A DNA stretch of 13,948 nucleotides from CAYYAQ01 sp964469555 (lineage in GTDB: Bacteria > Planctomycetota > UBA1135 > UBA2386). The notes beneath the pieces were generated by a model. That model ran no database searches and had not been told where the DNA came from. It saw nothing but the letters and a program-made list of their open reading frames with translations. The stretch lies in contig CAYYAQ010000136.1 in assembly GCA_964469555.1 (NCBI GenBank), forward strand, positions 1 to 13,948, read 5' to 3'. The translations under genes were made by a program, and so were the position numbers. Positions 8,201 to 13,948 of this stretch are shown one piece after another. The first letter of the stretch is position 1. Each line of letters starts with the position of its first letter.

Positions 8201-8858
8201 CGTAATGAAGGAATACTACGACCGGGGTTCGCTGACTGGATCCGGGGTCGTCCAGCTCGAAAATCCGAGTCAGACAAACGCCGCCTTCATCGTCGTCAGC
8301 GGTCTATCGGAGACCACGACGCTCGGTTCGTCGTTCATCGCGAAGTACTCGCTGCTCGCAATGCTGCAGTCGTACTTCGAAGCGGGCTCACAGTCGATGA
8401 CGCATCGTATCGTTCAGACGCCGCGCATCGAGATCACGTCGCCCAACGAACTCACGGAGATTATCAACCCAGAGACGATCACGTTGGCCTGGAACGTCAG
8501 CTGGGTGCGCTGGGACGGGAAGAAGTATACGGCGGGAACACCTGGAACGTTCGCCGAGGACGAATCCGAGATCGAGTACTCGCTCATGTATTCACGCGAC
8601 AACGGAACGAACTGGATCCAGCTGGCTCCAGAACTTGGCGGGGTAATCGACGCTGGCATCGCCGCGACACCCGGCAAGCCCCCCGCCAATCCGTCGCACC
8701 TGGTCTCGGACCTCGGCACGGGACCGGAGATCCGGGAGTGGGAGACGTCGGCATCGCAGTTCCCGCACGCGGGGTACATGCTCCGCATCGAAGCCTTCCG
8801 CAAGAACCAGATCCTCCACTACTCACAGCACGTCACGCGATTCTTCATCGACAGGTAG
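5280..8858 (+). CDS. Giant prepilin-like protein (1,192 aa) with type IV N-methylation motif
   Basis: Unusually large prepilin-like protein of unknown function. The N-terminus ends in SSG|FSLVELMVALVIF: G19 and F20 form the prepilin peptidase site, E24 is the conserved Glu5, and the hydrophobic helix runs from about 20 to 40. Residues 40-70 fit the rest of an alpha1 pilin helix. The next thousand residues match no family I recognise. They are rich in Tyr, Trp, Pro and Asn, with aromatic runs such as YAYYYPG and GYSYYYMGHG, and a short charged helix occurs near 310-360. Residues from about 1048 to the end (IEITSPNELTEIINPETITLAW, then EIEYSLMYSRDNGTNWIQL) look like an Ig/FnIII-type beta-sandwich. 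Four cysteines lie in the mature part. The start at 5280 is chosen for its GGAGAG 8 nt upstream. It is first in a tight operon with PilW-like and PilX-like genes, which suggests an exposed tip or adhesin role. Confidence 0.85.
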   Translation: MTNTNGIPHCDEGSHRSSGFSLVELMVALVIFTVISITLLHHLTISYSSTRDQRHRVFAYTKAQAILAELHALIDSSNSTATIDLDQYDDGAAQNPVLSIATENGNPIAADHPVSDNTLTATGWEWYRRITVRPFSSTNNRGVRYVTVKIFQSLAPGKEKDVATLSSVINSMSSGYPTTQVYDVYMLAIENIPGWWVFMENIVPSVEAAVTDLESRNPGLIMRTHWITKASYGRNQGYRPYINAENDTLTTVPYAYYYPGKMPAGMASNYYYVPSMMRARMNQDGTEIHGYDANLNPHPYALADFYNHAMRLPKELDLHEQRVALVQQRRTEIEAAKAAKLTPPPELDDMSEEPTLRILLEDMNTDPDKYRHSLMINLHGELVPMPAIRNYSDPAKTPLHPGLRVVTHPEELRTFRDPSGASSEDVYLRVYAWSADRNKHYPPSGASQVTDPMAEWIMVDIMDVDLRGPETTKHSIAYWPFHTNGSVRAMQGGVTFNGGKDYPPVGMTHENFPEAEPYSSSTPDTNEMRYILALASLPSGRKFTRILLWNTPIRCDPVTSSLGPQGLPDNVRSRLFGLEYNPAPTGDKTFERDLAATGDGPKNTARWRIKIPSAVLSEASRWYKEDGTPLGASPTSDVRLTIRTHIWDNSVPWPQQPGSLFPVWQSPDNMSETYAWWGATKDAVPMTERSQFLGDPRFNPYKDLLDGDADFPNGYNWFFAKLNSATKADFPGIVRTYNRWNGALRQDVPRFFELFRGGLVNSETVYTTLTGYSYYYMGHGNEIGYDSANGYPWSIPTNMRPFGIPGGGFGVVDNITGYRRYIREHSGSTDHWWGMPWLGELYPDSAEPMHWRVHGNLIAGNTGPDLYYRAKDSDCLGSARFEPSGTTASSAKQRTQTKGCVSFMNNGTASSHFNHHFNDATATLVGSGLELQANYNFLLPLDTPCNRPFDVSSNGNVPPEWYRAPYSSNRFVASVMKEYYDRGSLTGSGVVQLENPSQTNAAFIVVSGLSETTTLGSSFIAKYSLLAMLQSYFEAGSQSMTHRIVQTPRIEITSPNELTEIINPETITLAWNVSWVRWDGKKYTAGTPGTFAEDESEIEYSLMYSRDNGTNWIQLAPELGGVIDAGIAATPGKPPANPSHLVSDLGTGPEIREWETSASQFPHAGYMLRIEAFRKNQILHYSQHVTRFFIDR

Positions 8859-8867
8859 CCACTCGTC

Positions 8868-9911
8868 ATGACCCAACGAAACACTGATCATCGGGCAGCC
8901 GGTTTCACCATCGTCGAGATGATGGTCGCGGCCACCGTCCTGTTGACGCTGACCATGCTCGTAACGCAACTCATCATCTCTGGTCAGTCGGCGCACAAAT
9001 ACGCGAATCGTCTCGGTCGGATCACGGACTCAACGCAACGCGTGATGGATGACGTAAGACGCGATCTGCGCTCCGCCGTCCGAATCTTCGGCAACGACGC
9101 TCTCGGTCTTTCGTACAGCTCCCGCATCGGATCCTGGTTGGGCTTCGAGCCAATTCGATCCACGAGGCTGCCCACGATCGCGGCGACGAGCGGGTTCAGC
9201 AAGGACCAGCCCAGTGCAGAGAAGACCGGAAACGAACTCCTATTCGCGCGCCACGCCTGGTCGGACTCGTTCCTTTGTGCGACCGGCAAGACCTACCGCG
9301 TGGACATCTACCGCTTGGTGCGGCTGTTCCTCAAGGTCGAGGGCTCCGGTCCGACGACGACCGGAGGTGGACTGAATATCTGCAAGTGGACCAGCGAGCC
9401 GCTCGCAAGCTCGGCACAGATCGAGCTCATCGAGTCCACCGCGGATCGGGAAGACGTCCTGATCCACCTCTTGTCGGGCACGCCTGACCAGTCGGGGATG
9501 GAGCACGACCGTGTCTCCGTGGTCTGGAAGTTCGGCGACGACCCTACGACCACGGGGACGATGCGACACATCCAGATCGACGGCTCGATGTCTGACACGC
9601 CGCAGTCACCGCGGAACAGCACTTGGGAATTCGAAGTCTCAGAGCACCTGTCGGATCCCGGGATGCTGTTTCCGAATCGCCACTCCATCACCGCGAACAC
9701 TGCGCGGTTCAATCACGGCGTGTCCAAGTTCTCGCTCCGGGACGACACCGCCGGATCGGGCGCAGGGTTCCCCCACGGTCTGGAGTTCCAGGTCGTGGGC
9801 CCCCCCTCCGCCCGGCAGGTCATGGTCCACATCACGACCATCAGTACAAACAACCACGGCTTGAAGGCACACTTCGACGTCCAAGTCATCATGAACGTGC
9901 GAGAAGGATGA
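8868..9911 (+). CDS. PilW-like pseudopilin (prepilin-type N-terminal domain)
   Basis: This 347 aa protein begins with a short leader ending AAG|FTIVEMMVAATVLLTLTMLV. G12/F13 is the predicted prepilin peptidase site, E17 is the +5 glutamate, and the membrane helix covers about 13-35. The following helix (RLGRITDSTQRVMDDVRRDLRSAVRIF) and overall length resemble PilW or GspJ-type minor pilins, which have a large beta-rich globular domain. Such proteins sit at the tip of, or prime, type IV pili or type II secretion pseudopili after processing by PilD. The gene starts 9 nt after the giant prepilin gene and its stop overlaps the next gene's upstream ATG as ATGA. The Shine-Dalgarno is weak (AGG about 12 nt upstream), so coupling is likely. 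The family-level call is firm; assignment to PilW rather than another pseudopilin is an inference. Confidence 0.82.
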   Translation: MTQRNTDHRAAGFTIVEMMVAATVLLTLTMLVTQLIISGQSAHKYANRLGRITDSTQRVMDDVRRDLRSAVRIFGNDALGLSYSSRIGSWLGFEPIRSTRLPTIAATSGFSKDQPSAEKTGNELLFARHAWSDSFLCATGKTYRVDIYRLVRLFLKVEGSGPTTTGGGLNICKWTSEPLASSAQIELIESTADREDVLIHLLSGTPDQSGMEHDRVSVVWKFGDDPTTTGTMRHIQIDGSMSDTPQSPRNSTWEFEVSEHLSDPGMLFPNRHSITANTARFNHGVSKFSLRDDTAGSGAGFPHGLEFQVVGPPSARQVMVHITTISTNNHGLKAHFDVQVIMNVREG

Positions 9912-9916
9912 AACCG

Positions 9917-11143
9917 ATGCACCCAGACTTTCACAACGAGAGACAACCGAACGAACGCGGCGTCGCGCTCGCGCTCGCGTTGCTGTTCACCTTCATCGCC
10001 AGCAGTGTCATCGTGAGTGGCACGATCATGCTCCGGGCCAATGCGAATAGCGGCGAAGTGCGCTTCCGCCGAGACAGCCAGGCGGCACAGTTCGCGCGAT
10101 CGGGACTGACCGAGGCGATGAGCTGGTTCCGTCGGCAGACCGGACAACCCGTCACGAGATTCGAGCCGCAGCGCGACGACAACGCGACGCCGCCCATCCT
10201 CGACACGGACGACCCGGAGATCGGTCTCGTGCGCCAGTTCCGCATCTCGAGAGACATCTGGGGACGCTACGAGGTCTGGCACGAGAACGAAGATGACCCG
10301 GATCCGATCCGGCTGGAGTTCCGCCGCAAATTCCAGGCAAAGGACACGTCCCTGCAGCGCGGGTTCGCCGGCCCGGGGAACGTGTGGCTCGTGCGATGCA
10401 TCGGCTACGTCTATCAGCGGCGCGATTCGAATGTGAACTGGAACGAGCCGCCGAACCGCGTCCTCGCCATCGCGACGTACGAGGGTGAGATCCAGCGCCT
10501 CGCCATTCAGCTCCCCGGCGGACAGGCGGCGATCTGCATCAAGCACGGTGAGAACTGCACAATCGAATCGAATGGCAGGATCCGCGGAGGAACCACCGCC
10601 GCCGGCATTCTGTACCCGAAGGACACGGGCAATCCGACGATCGGTCCACTCTCGGAGAACCGCGTTACGGGCGTTCCAGCGACCACGTCCATCGACGACT
10701 ACGACGACGGGGTACGCGCGGTGTTCGGGGTGTCGCAGAACGAACTGCGCTCCATGGCGGATCTCGTCATCACGAATCCCATTGACTTCCCGGACCCGAT
10801 CCCGTCGAACGCGCTGGTGTTCGTGGAGGCCGGAGCGACGATCACGTTCAATTCCACTCGCAGCCTCAACGGAACGGGCATCGTCTTTGTCGACGGCAAT
10901 ATGTCGGCGGAATCGGGGAACAACTCGAGCTTCAGCGGTCTGCTCTACATCACCGGTAACATAACCCTGAACGAGACCGCGGATGTCTACGGGACCGCGA
11001 TCGTGCAGGGTAACTTGCTCGTCAAGGGCGCCGGTGACTACGCGACGGTGTCCTACGACGACGGTGCGCTGGCGACCATTCGGCGAGAGATCGGACAGTA
11101 CCGCTGGGTCGGGGCTTTCCGGACGGTGCTCAACCAGGAGTGA
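9917..11143 (+). CDS. PilX-like minor pilin with beta-rich C-terminal region
   Basis: 408 aa. The N-terminus NERGVALALALLFTFIASS, followed by RRDSQAAQFARSGLTEAMSWF, matches the PilX N-terminal pattern: a hydrophobic helix after RG, no FTLxE glutamate, then a helix with A..FA.SGL.EA. Residues from about 210 (AAICIKHGENCTIESNGRIRGG) to the end carry short Gly/Asn-rich strands such as LNGTGIVFVDGNMS, FSGLLYITGNITL and VYGTAIVQGNLLVKG. These suggest a stacked or right-handed beta-helix-like fold seen in some PilX-type proteins. C213 and C220 form a possible disulfide. The ATG at 9917 is preferred because GAGAAGGA ends 8 nt upstream; the in-frame ATG at 9908, overlapping the PilW-like stop, is the alternative (411 aa). 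It is probably a minor pilin that acts with the two genes before it. Confidence 0.8.
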   Translation: MHPDFHNERQPNERGVALALALLFTFIASSVIVSGTIMLRANANSGEVRFRRDSQAAQFARSGLTEAMSWFRRQTGQPVTRFEPQRDDNATPPILDTDDPEIGLVRQFRISRDIWGRYEVWHENEDDPDPIRLEFRRKFQAKDTSLQRGFAGPGNVWLVRCIGYVYQRRDSNVNWNEPPNRVLAIATYEGEIQRLAIQLPGGQAAICIKHGENCTIESNGRIRGGTTAAGILYPKDTGNPTIGPLSENRVTGVPATTSIDDYDDGVRAVFGVSQNELRSMADLVITNPIDFPDPIPSNALVFVEAGATITFNSTRSLNGTGIVFVDGNMSAESGNNSSFSGLLYITGNITLNETADVYGTAIVQGNLLVKGAGDYATVSYDDGALATIRREIGQYRWVGAFRTVLNQE

Positions 11144-11160
11144 GCGGGTAGAATGGTGCG

Positions 11161-11996
11161 ATGCCTCGCGCCCCGACCATTCTTGACGGCCCGATGGGTA
11201 CAGAACTCCTCGCCCGGGGGGTCGACACGCCGCTGCCGGGCTGGAGCGCGCATGCGATCGAGACTGATCCGGACGTCGTCGCCGCGATCCACCGCGATTA
11301 CGCGGAGGCGGGCGCGATCGTCCACACCGCCAACACGTTCCGCACGCAACCGCGTCGGTTCGCAGAGACCTGGCGGGAGATGCTCGCCAAAGCGATCGAG
11401 CTCGCGCGGCGCGGTACCGAAGGACNNNNNNNNNNAAGGTTCGCATCGCCGGCTCGCTTCCGCCGCTCGAGGACTGCTACCGCCCGGAGCTGAGTCCGCC
11501 GGATCCGCGGCCTGGTCACCGGCTGATCGCGAATGCCCTGGCAGACGAGGGAGTGGACCTGCTGTTGGTCGAGACGTTCCCCCATCTAGGAGAGGCCGCG
11601 GTCGCCGTGGAAGAGAGCGTCGCGACTGGAGTACCGACCTGGGTGTCGTTCACGGCTGGACCGTCAGCTGATCTGCTGACGATCGACGAGATTCGAAGGG
11701 GTGCCGAGAAGGCCATCTCCCTGGGTGTCGAGGCGGTGCTCGTCAACTGCGTTCCCACTCATCGCGTCTCAGAGTTCCTCGAACCGCTCCGCGACCTGCC
11801 CGTGCCGTTCGGCGCATACGCAAACGCAGGAGAGGCGCAAGACGAAGTGGGATTCACGGCGAATCCGATCAACCCCACGACCTACGTCGAGTTCGCCGAG
11901 AAGTGGGTGGAGGCGGGCGCGTCCCTCATCGGTTCCTGCTGCGGCACCGGGGTCGAGCACGTGCGCGAGCTGCATCGGCGCTTCGCGGGGGCGTGA
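11161..11996 (+). CDS. Homocysteine S-methyltransferase family protein, interrupted by an assembly gap
   Basis: This zinc-dependent methyltransferase family moves a methyl group, for example from S-methylmethionine, to a thiol such as homocysteine to make methionine. The N-terminal part reads TILDGPMGTELLARGVDTPL, then AGAIVHTANTFRTQP. After the gap come VRIAGSLPPLEDCYRPE, LLLVETFPHLGEA, VLVNCVPTHRV and LIGSCCGTGVEHVREL. The Cys of VNC and the CC pair are the expected zinc ligands, so the protein looks functional. About 278 aa are represented, slightly short of MmuM (about 310). Ten N at 11426-11435 interrupt it. The 5' part is read from 11161 and the 3' part with codons starting at 11436, which are different phases, so the true gap is not ten bases if the gene is intact. 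It lies 17 nt after the pilin genes and converges on the next gene. The substrate is not certain, so no symbol is given. Confidence 0.85.
11426..11435. other. Assembly gap (10 N)
   Basis: Ten unresolved bases mark a scaffold join inside the methyltransferase gene. The phase mismatch across it means the length is a placeholder. Flanking protein blocks (…ARRGTEG and VRIAGSLPP…) are normally close together in this family, so the real missing sequence is probably short. Confidence 0.97.
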
Positions 11997-11999
11997 GAC

Positions 12000-12499
12000 T
12001 CAGTACCTCTGCTTCTCGGCGAGCAGCTTCTCGACGTTGGCAATCAAGTTCTCGCCGCGCGCGTCTCGGCCCGAGAACCGGACTTTGCCGCTGCGGTCGA
12101 TCAGGAACGCGGAGGGAATGCTCCTGATGCCGTTCGCCTTGGCGAGCTTCGCGTCCCAATACCCACCGTCGTAGATCTGCTCCCAGATCATTCCCAACTT
12201 CTTGGCGACTTGGGCGATCTTCTTCTCGGCGTTGGGCTTGTCGAGGGAGATGCCGATCACCGAGAACCCGCTCTTGTGGTGCTTCTCGTGGGCCTTCATG
12301 ACGTTCGGCATCTCGCTGAGGCAGGGCCGACACCACGTCGCCCAAAAGTCGACGAGCACGACTTGACCACGGTGAGCCTTCAGATCGACGACGCGACCAC
12401 TCATCGCGGTCTCCGAGAAGGTCTCGAGAGTCTTCGGGGCGGCGCGGCGCACGCCAGGACGAGTGCGGACGCGGTGAAGACGAGGTGACGGTTCTTCAT
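12000..12499 (-). CDS. TlpA/ResA-like thioredoxin-fold protein, signal peptide out of frame
   Basis: Extracytoplasmic thiol-disulfide oxidoreductase. The intact frame from 12452 to 12000 contains VVLVDFWATWCRPCLSEMPNVMKAHEK with the redox-active WCRPC, then SVIGISLDKPNAEKKIAQVAKKLGM and the cis-Pro segment GIRSIPSAFLIDRSGKV, all typical of TlpA, ResA or AhpC/TSA-type thioredoxins. This frame lacks a signal peptide. An ATG at 12499 in another phase encodes MKNRHLVFTASALVLAC, a good export signal with a lipobox-like LVLAC. One extra base in the GC-rich stretch around 12435-12445 would join it to APKTLETFSE. I therefore give the gene as 12499 to 12000, about 166 aa, with a probable one-base deletion (sequencing error or mutation). 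Its stop lies 3 nt from the converging methyltransferase stop. It may act with the DsbD-like protein upstream. Confidence 0.75.
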
Positions 12500-12516
12500 G
12501 ATTCGTGCTCGTGTCG

Positions 12517-12545
12517 TGGACAGTCTGGAACCCGACGGCTAGATT
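12517..12545 (+). promoter_or_regulatory. Candidate sigma70-type promoter of tRNA-Gly
   Basis: TGGACA at 12517-12522 (5 of 6 to the -35 consensus) and TAGATT at 12540-12545 (4 of 6 to the -10 consensus) are separated by exactly 17 nt. Transcription would begin near 12552, about 10 nt before the mature tRNA end. The promoter sits in the short region between the TlpA-like start codon and the tRNA. Confidence 0.6.
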
Positions 12546-12561
12546 CGTCTCTCCCCCTTAA

Positions 12562-12635
12562 GCCGCATTAGCATAGTGGTAATGCGCCAGCTTCCCAAGC
12601 TGGTGAGAAGGGTTCGATTCCCTTATGCGGCTCCA
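12562..12635 (+). tRNA. tRNA-Gly (anticodon CCC)
   Basis: A complete cloverleaf was folded by hand. The acceptor is GCCGCAT paired with ATGCGGC. The D arm is GCAT/ATGC with loop AGTGGTA. The anticodon stem is CCAGC/GCTGG with loop TTCCCAA, so the anticodon is CCC at 12594-12596. The variable loop is TGAG. The T arm is AAGGG/CCCTT with loop TTCGATT. The discriminator is T and CCA is encoded, 74 nt in all. It reads GGG glycine codons. It lies on the plus strand between two minus-strand redox genes and has its own promoter. No convincing terminator was seen downstream. Confidence 0.95.
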
Positions 12636-12675
12636 TTCTCCCTTCTCCCAGGGAGTGTGTGCTGCGGGCCACGAC

Positions 12676-13387
12676 TCAGCGTGGAGCCGGGCGCTTCTTC
12701 TCGGCTGTAGTGATGGGAGCATCCACAGCCAGAGCGTTCACCGTTACGCCATCGAGAAACCCGTCGACGCTGTGCAGCAGGCCGCGCAGCCGCTTGCCCT
12801 CGTCCGGTGAGGATTTCGACCTCGGCAAAGAAGTAGAGATCGCGGACTTGGTCGTTCGCTCCGCCCTTCGCGTTGGGAGTGAGCGTCAACGTGTACGTCT
12901 CGGCGCTTCGGGTCGCCGCCACGCACCACGTCCGTTCCATCCTCCGCGGTTGTTGGCCGCGGATCTTCTCGAAGCGCGCTCGCCAGTTCGCGATCACTTT
13001 CGCATTATCCCGCCGAGGGAGGACGATCGAGACCTTCGCATTCCCGGGATTGCACGTCTTCGAACAGACCATGCAGCTCACGTCCGTGGTGAACTCGAGA
13101 CCGCCTTTGCCAACGAGTCTCTTGGGAACGGAGATGTCTGTCAGCAGCAGGGCCTCGCCCTCGTAGCCCCACACCGTGTAGACACCCATCTTCGTCCTTT
13201 GCGGCAGCTGCCATCGCAACGGGCCGGCGGTGCAGCCTTTCGGCAGTTTCCACTTCACGCGCGTCGCCATGCCCACGGTGCCCGGATTCTTCCAGTAGCT
13301 GTGCCAACCCGGTCCGTGCTTCAAGAATAGTCCGATCGTGAGTTTGATTCCGGGCACCACGGCGTCGACCTCACTGACGAGGTGCAT
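12676..13387 (-). CDS. DsbD N-terminal (alpha) domain-like periplasmic protein, frameshifted
   Basis: The product resembles the periplasmic N-terminal domain of the disulfide reductase DsbD, which passes electrons to periplasmic thiol partners. Diagnostic segments are LVSEVDAVVPGIKLTIGLFLKHGPGWHSYWKNPG, then TAGPLRWQLPQRTKM, WGYEGEALLLTDI and VSCMVCSKTCNPG. The C-x3-C of the last one corresponds to the redox cysteine pair. The frame is good to about 12810 (RDLYFFAEVEIL) and then runs into low-quality sequence. Skipping one base there restores a plausible tail, PDEGKRLRGLLHSVDGFLDG, ending at a TGA at 12676-12678. The ATG at 13387 is only the first Met after an in-frame TAG at 13409-13411, and the family needs a signal peptide, so the true start is upstream in another phase. 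No DsbD transmembrane or C-terminal thioredoxin part is present. Either a pseudogene or a gene damaged by sequencing errors. Confidence 0.65.
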
Positions 13388-13659
13388 CTTGACCGGCGCG
13401 GGCTTTGCCTACACCTGGCCGGGTACTGGCAGGGCCAGGGAGACAGCGCTTCGAGCTGGAAGCTCAGTGGCCCCACTGCCGGTTTGACCTTCTGGATCAA
13501 CTGCAGCGCGGCGACCTGGCTGGGAATCGACGTGCTCATCAACGCGCCGCGAATCTCGGTTGCGGACGGGGCTATTCCGAACCGCATGCGCTCGGACTGC
13601 GCGGGGATGGTCGCCTGACCCCAACCAACGCTCAACACCACCAACTAGGCAATTCGCAT
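13388..13659 (-). pseudogene. Detached 5' part of the DsbD-like gene (signal-peptide-like, out of phase)
   Basis: On the minus strand an ATG at 13659 gives MRIA, then a TAG, then LVVLSVGWGQA, which looks like a signal peptide with an amber codon at position 5. The same phase stays open through GIAPSATEIRGALMSTSIPSQVAALQLIQKVKPAV to past 13400 and continues to 13321. The DsbD-like frame is offset by one base, and in that phase the segment SLALPVPGQV-stop-AKPAPVK precedes the domain. Single-base correction plus one or two stop-to-sense changes would be needed for one intact protein. I cannot tell whether this is one damaged gene or remnants of two. Confidence 0.35.
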
Positions 13660-13680
13660 AGGGACGCTCTCCAGGGCGGC

Positions 13681-13948
13681 GTGGTCTGCCCCGCGGGCGC
13701 TCCTGTAAACCCCCCGAACCGAGAGCAAAAAATTCTCGACTCGCCGCTATTGTTCGACCCCAGGTCCGTAGACGCGATCCACTTGAAGCTCTCAGAACTC
13801 ATCGATCTCGAAGTCCAACTGCTGCGCGACGAGCGGGCGGTGAGCGAGGGACTCACGGAGAGTCTCGCCCAGCGCGATCGGGCCATCGGCCACCGCATCT
13901 CGGACGAGCTTCAGCTGTCGACCGAGAACGCCGCCCAGAGTCTGGCGA
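13681..13948 (+). CDS. Unrecognised helical protein, 5' part only (runs off the window)
   Basis: An open frame on the plus strand reaches the right edge with no stop. From a GTG at 13681 it encodes about 89 residues, including KILDSPLLFDPRSVDAIHLK, then LSELIDLEVQLLRDERAVSE and LAQRDRAIGHRISDEL. The charged, leucine-spaced pattern suggests amphipathic helices, and codon use looks protein-like in this frame and not in the opposite strand. The start is uncertain: GTG 13681 (AGGG 4 nt upstream) and TTG 13750 are candidates, and there is no ATG. I do not recognise the family. It is divergent from the damaged DsbD-like gene. Confidence 0.45.
   Translation, partial: MVCPAGAPVNPPNREQKILDSPLLFDPRSVDAIHLKLSELIDLEVQLLRDERAVSEGLTESLAQRDRAIGHRISDELQLSTENAAQSLA

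Noticed and set aside
9713..11446. 577-codon open frame on the minus strand
   Set aside because: It lies antisense to the PilX-like gene and reads through the run of N; composition is Arg-rich as expected for a GC-rich shadow frame, with no recognisable motifs.
12638..12655. Rho-independent terminator after tRNA-Gly
   Set aside because: CTCCC/GGGAG gives only a 5-bp stem with an 8-nt loop and is followed by TGTGTG rather than a T run.
13409..13659. TAG read as a sense codon (stop reassignment)
   Set aside because: The giant prepilin gene and trpL both end with TAG, and the affected gene also has frame breaks, so sequence error or gene decay is simpler.
1..13948. CRISPR arrays, insertion sequences, rRNA genes, phage genes
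   Set aside because: No direct-repeat arrays, transposase-like frames or rRNA signatures were seen on either strand.

Overview
The window is GC-rich DNA (roughly 60-65% GC by eye) from a Gram-negative bacterium. The type IV prepilin-like proteins, the TlpA-like thioredoxin, the DsbD-type periplasmic domain and a Trp-codon leader peptide ahead of an E. coli-like TrpE all point that way. A deltaproteobacterial/Myxococcota-like or similar environmental lineage is my best guess, but nothing here fixes the taxon. A run of ten N at 11426-11435 shows that this is a draft scaffold, and several reading-frame breaks lie downstream of that join.

Layout. (1) 1-5130, minus strand: a tryptophan biosynthesis operon in the order promoter - trpL - trpE - trpG - trpD - trpC - trpF - trpB. 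Only the first 93 codons of trpB lie in the window. Every structural-gene junction overlaps by 1-4 nt, and trpG, trpF and trpB start with GTG. The leader at 5014-5073 encodes a 19-residue peptide with three Trp codons in a row, so the operon is very probably controlled by attenuation. A perfect TTGACA box and a 14-nt perfect palindrome mark the likely promoter and operator.

(2) 5280-11996, plus strand, divergent from trp: a tight four-gene run. It holds a giant (1,192 aa) protein with a prepilin N-terminus, a 347 aa PilW-like pseudopilin, a 408 aa PilX-like pseudopilin with a beta-rich C-terminal half, and a homocysteine S-methyltransferase family gene cut by the assembly gap. The first three look like a minor-pilin (pilus tip or pseudopilus priming) cassette. 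The giant protein may combine the minor-pilin and tip-adhesin roles. This is the most novel part of the window.

(3) 12000-13660: two minus-strand envelope thiol-redox genes, a TlpA-like thioredoxin and a protein with a DsbD N-terminal (alpha) domain. Each is broken by apparent frameshifts. Between them, on the plus strand, lies an intact tRNA-Gly(CCC) with encoded CCA and a good sigma70-type promoter.

(4) 13681-13948, plus strand: the 5' part of an unrecognised helical protein that runs off the window.

Functionally, the trp genes convert chorismate to tryptophan (TrpE/TrpG, TrpD, TrpF, TrpC, then TrpB with a TrpA that is not visible here). The pilin cassette would feed a type IV pilus or type II secretion machine encoded elsewhere. 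The TlpA and DsbD-like proteins would handle disulfides in the periplasm.
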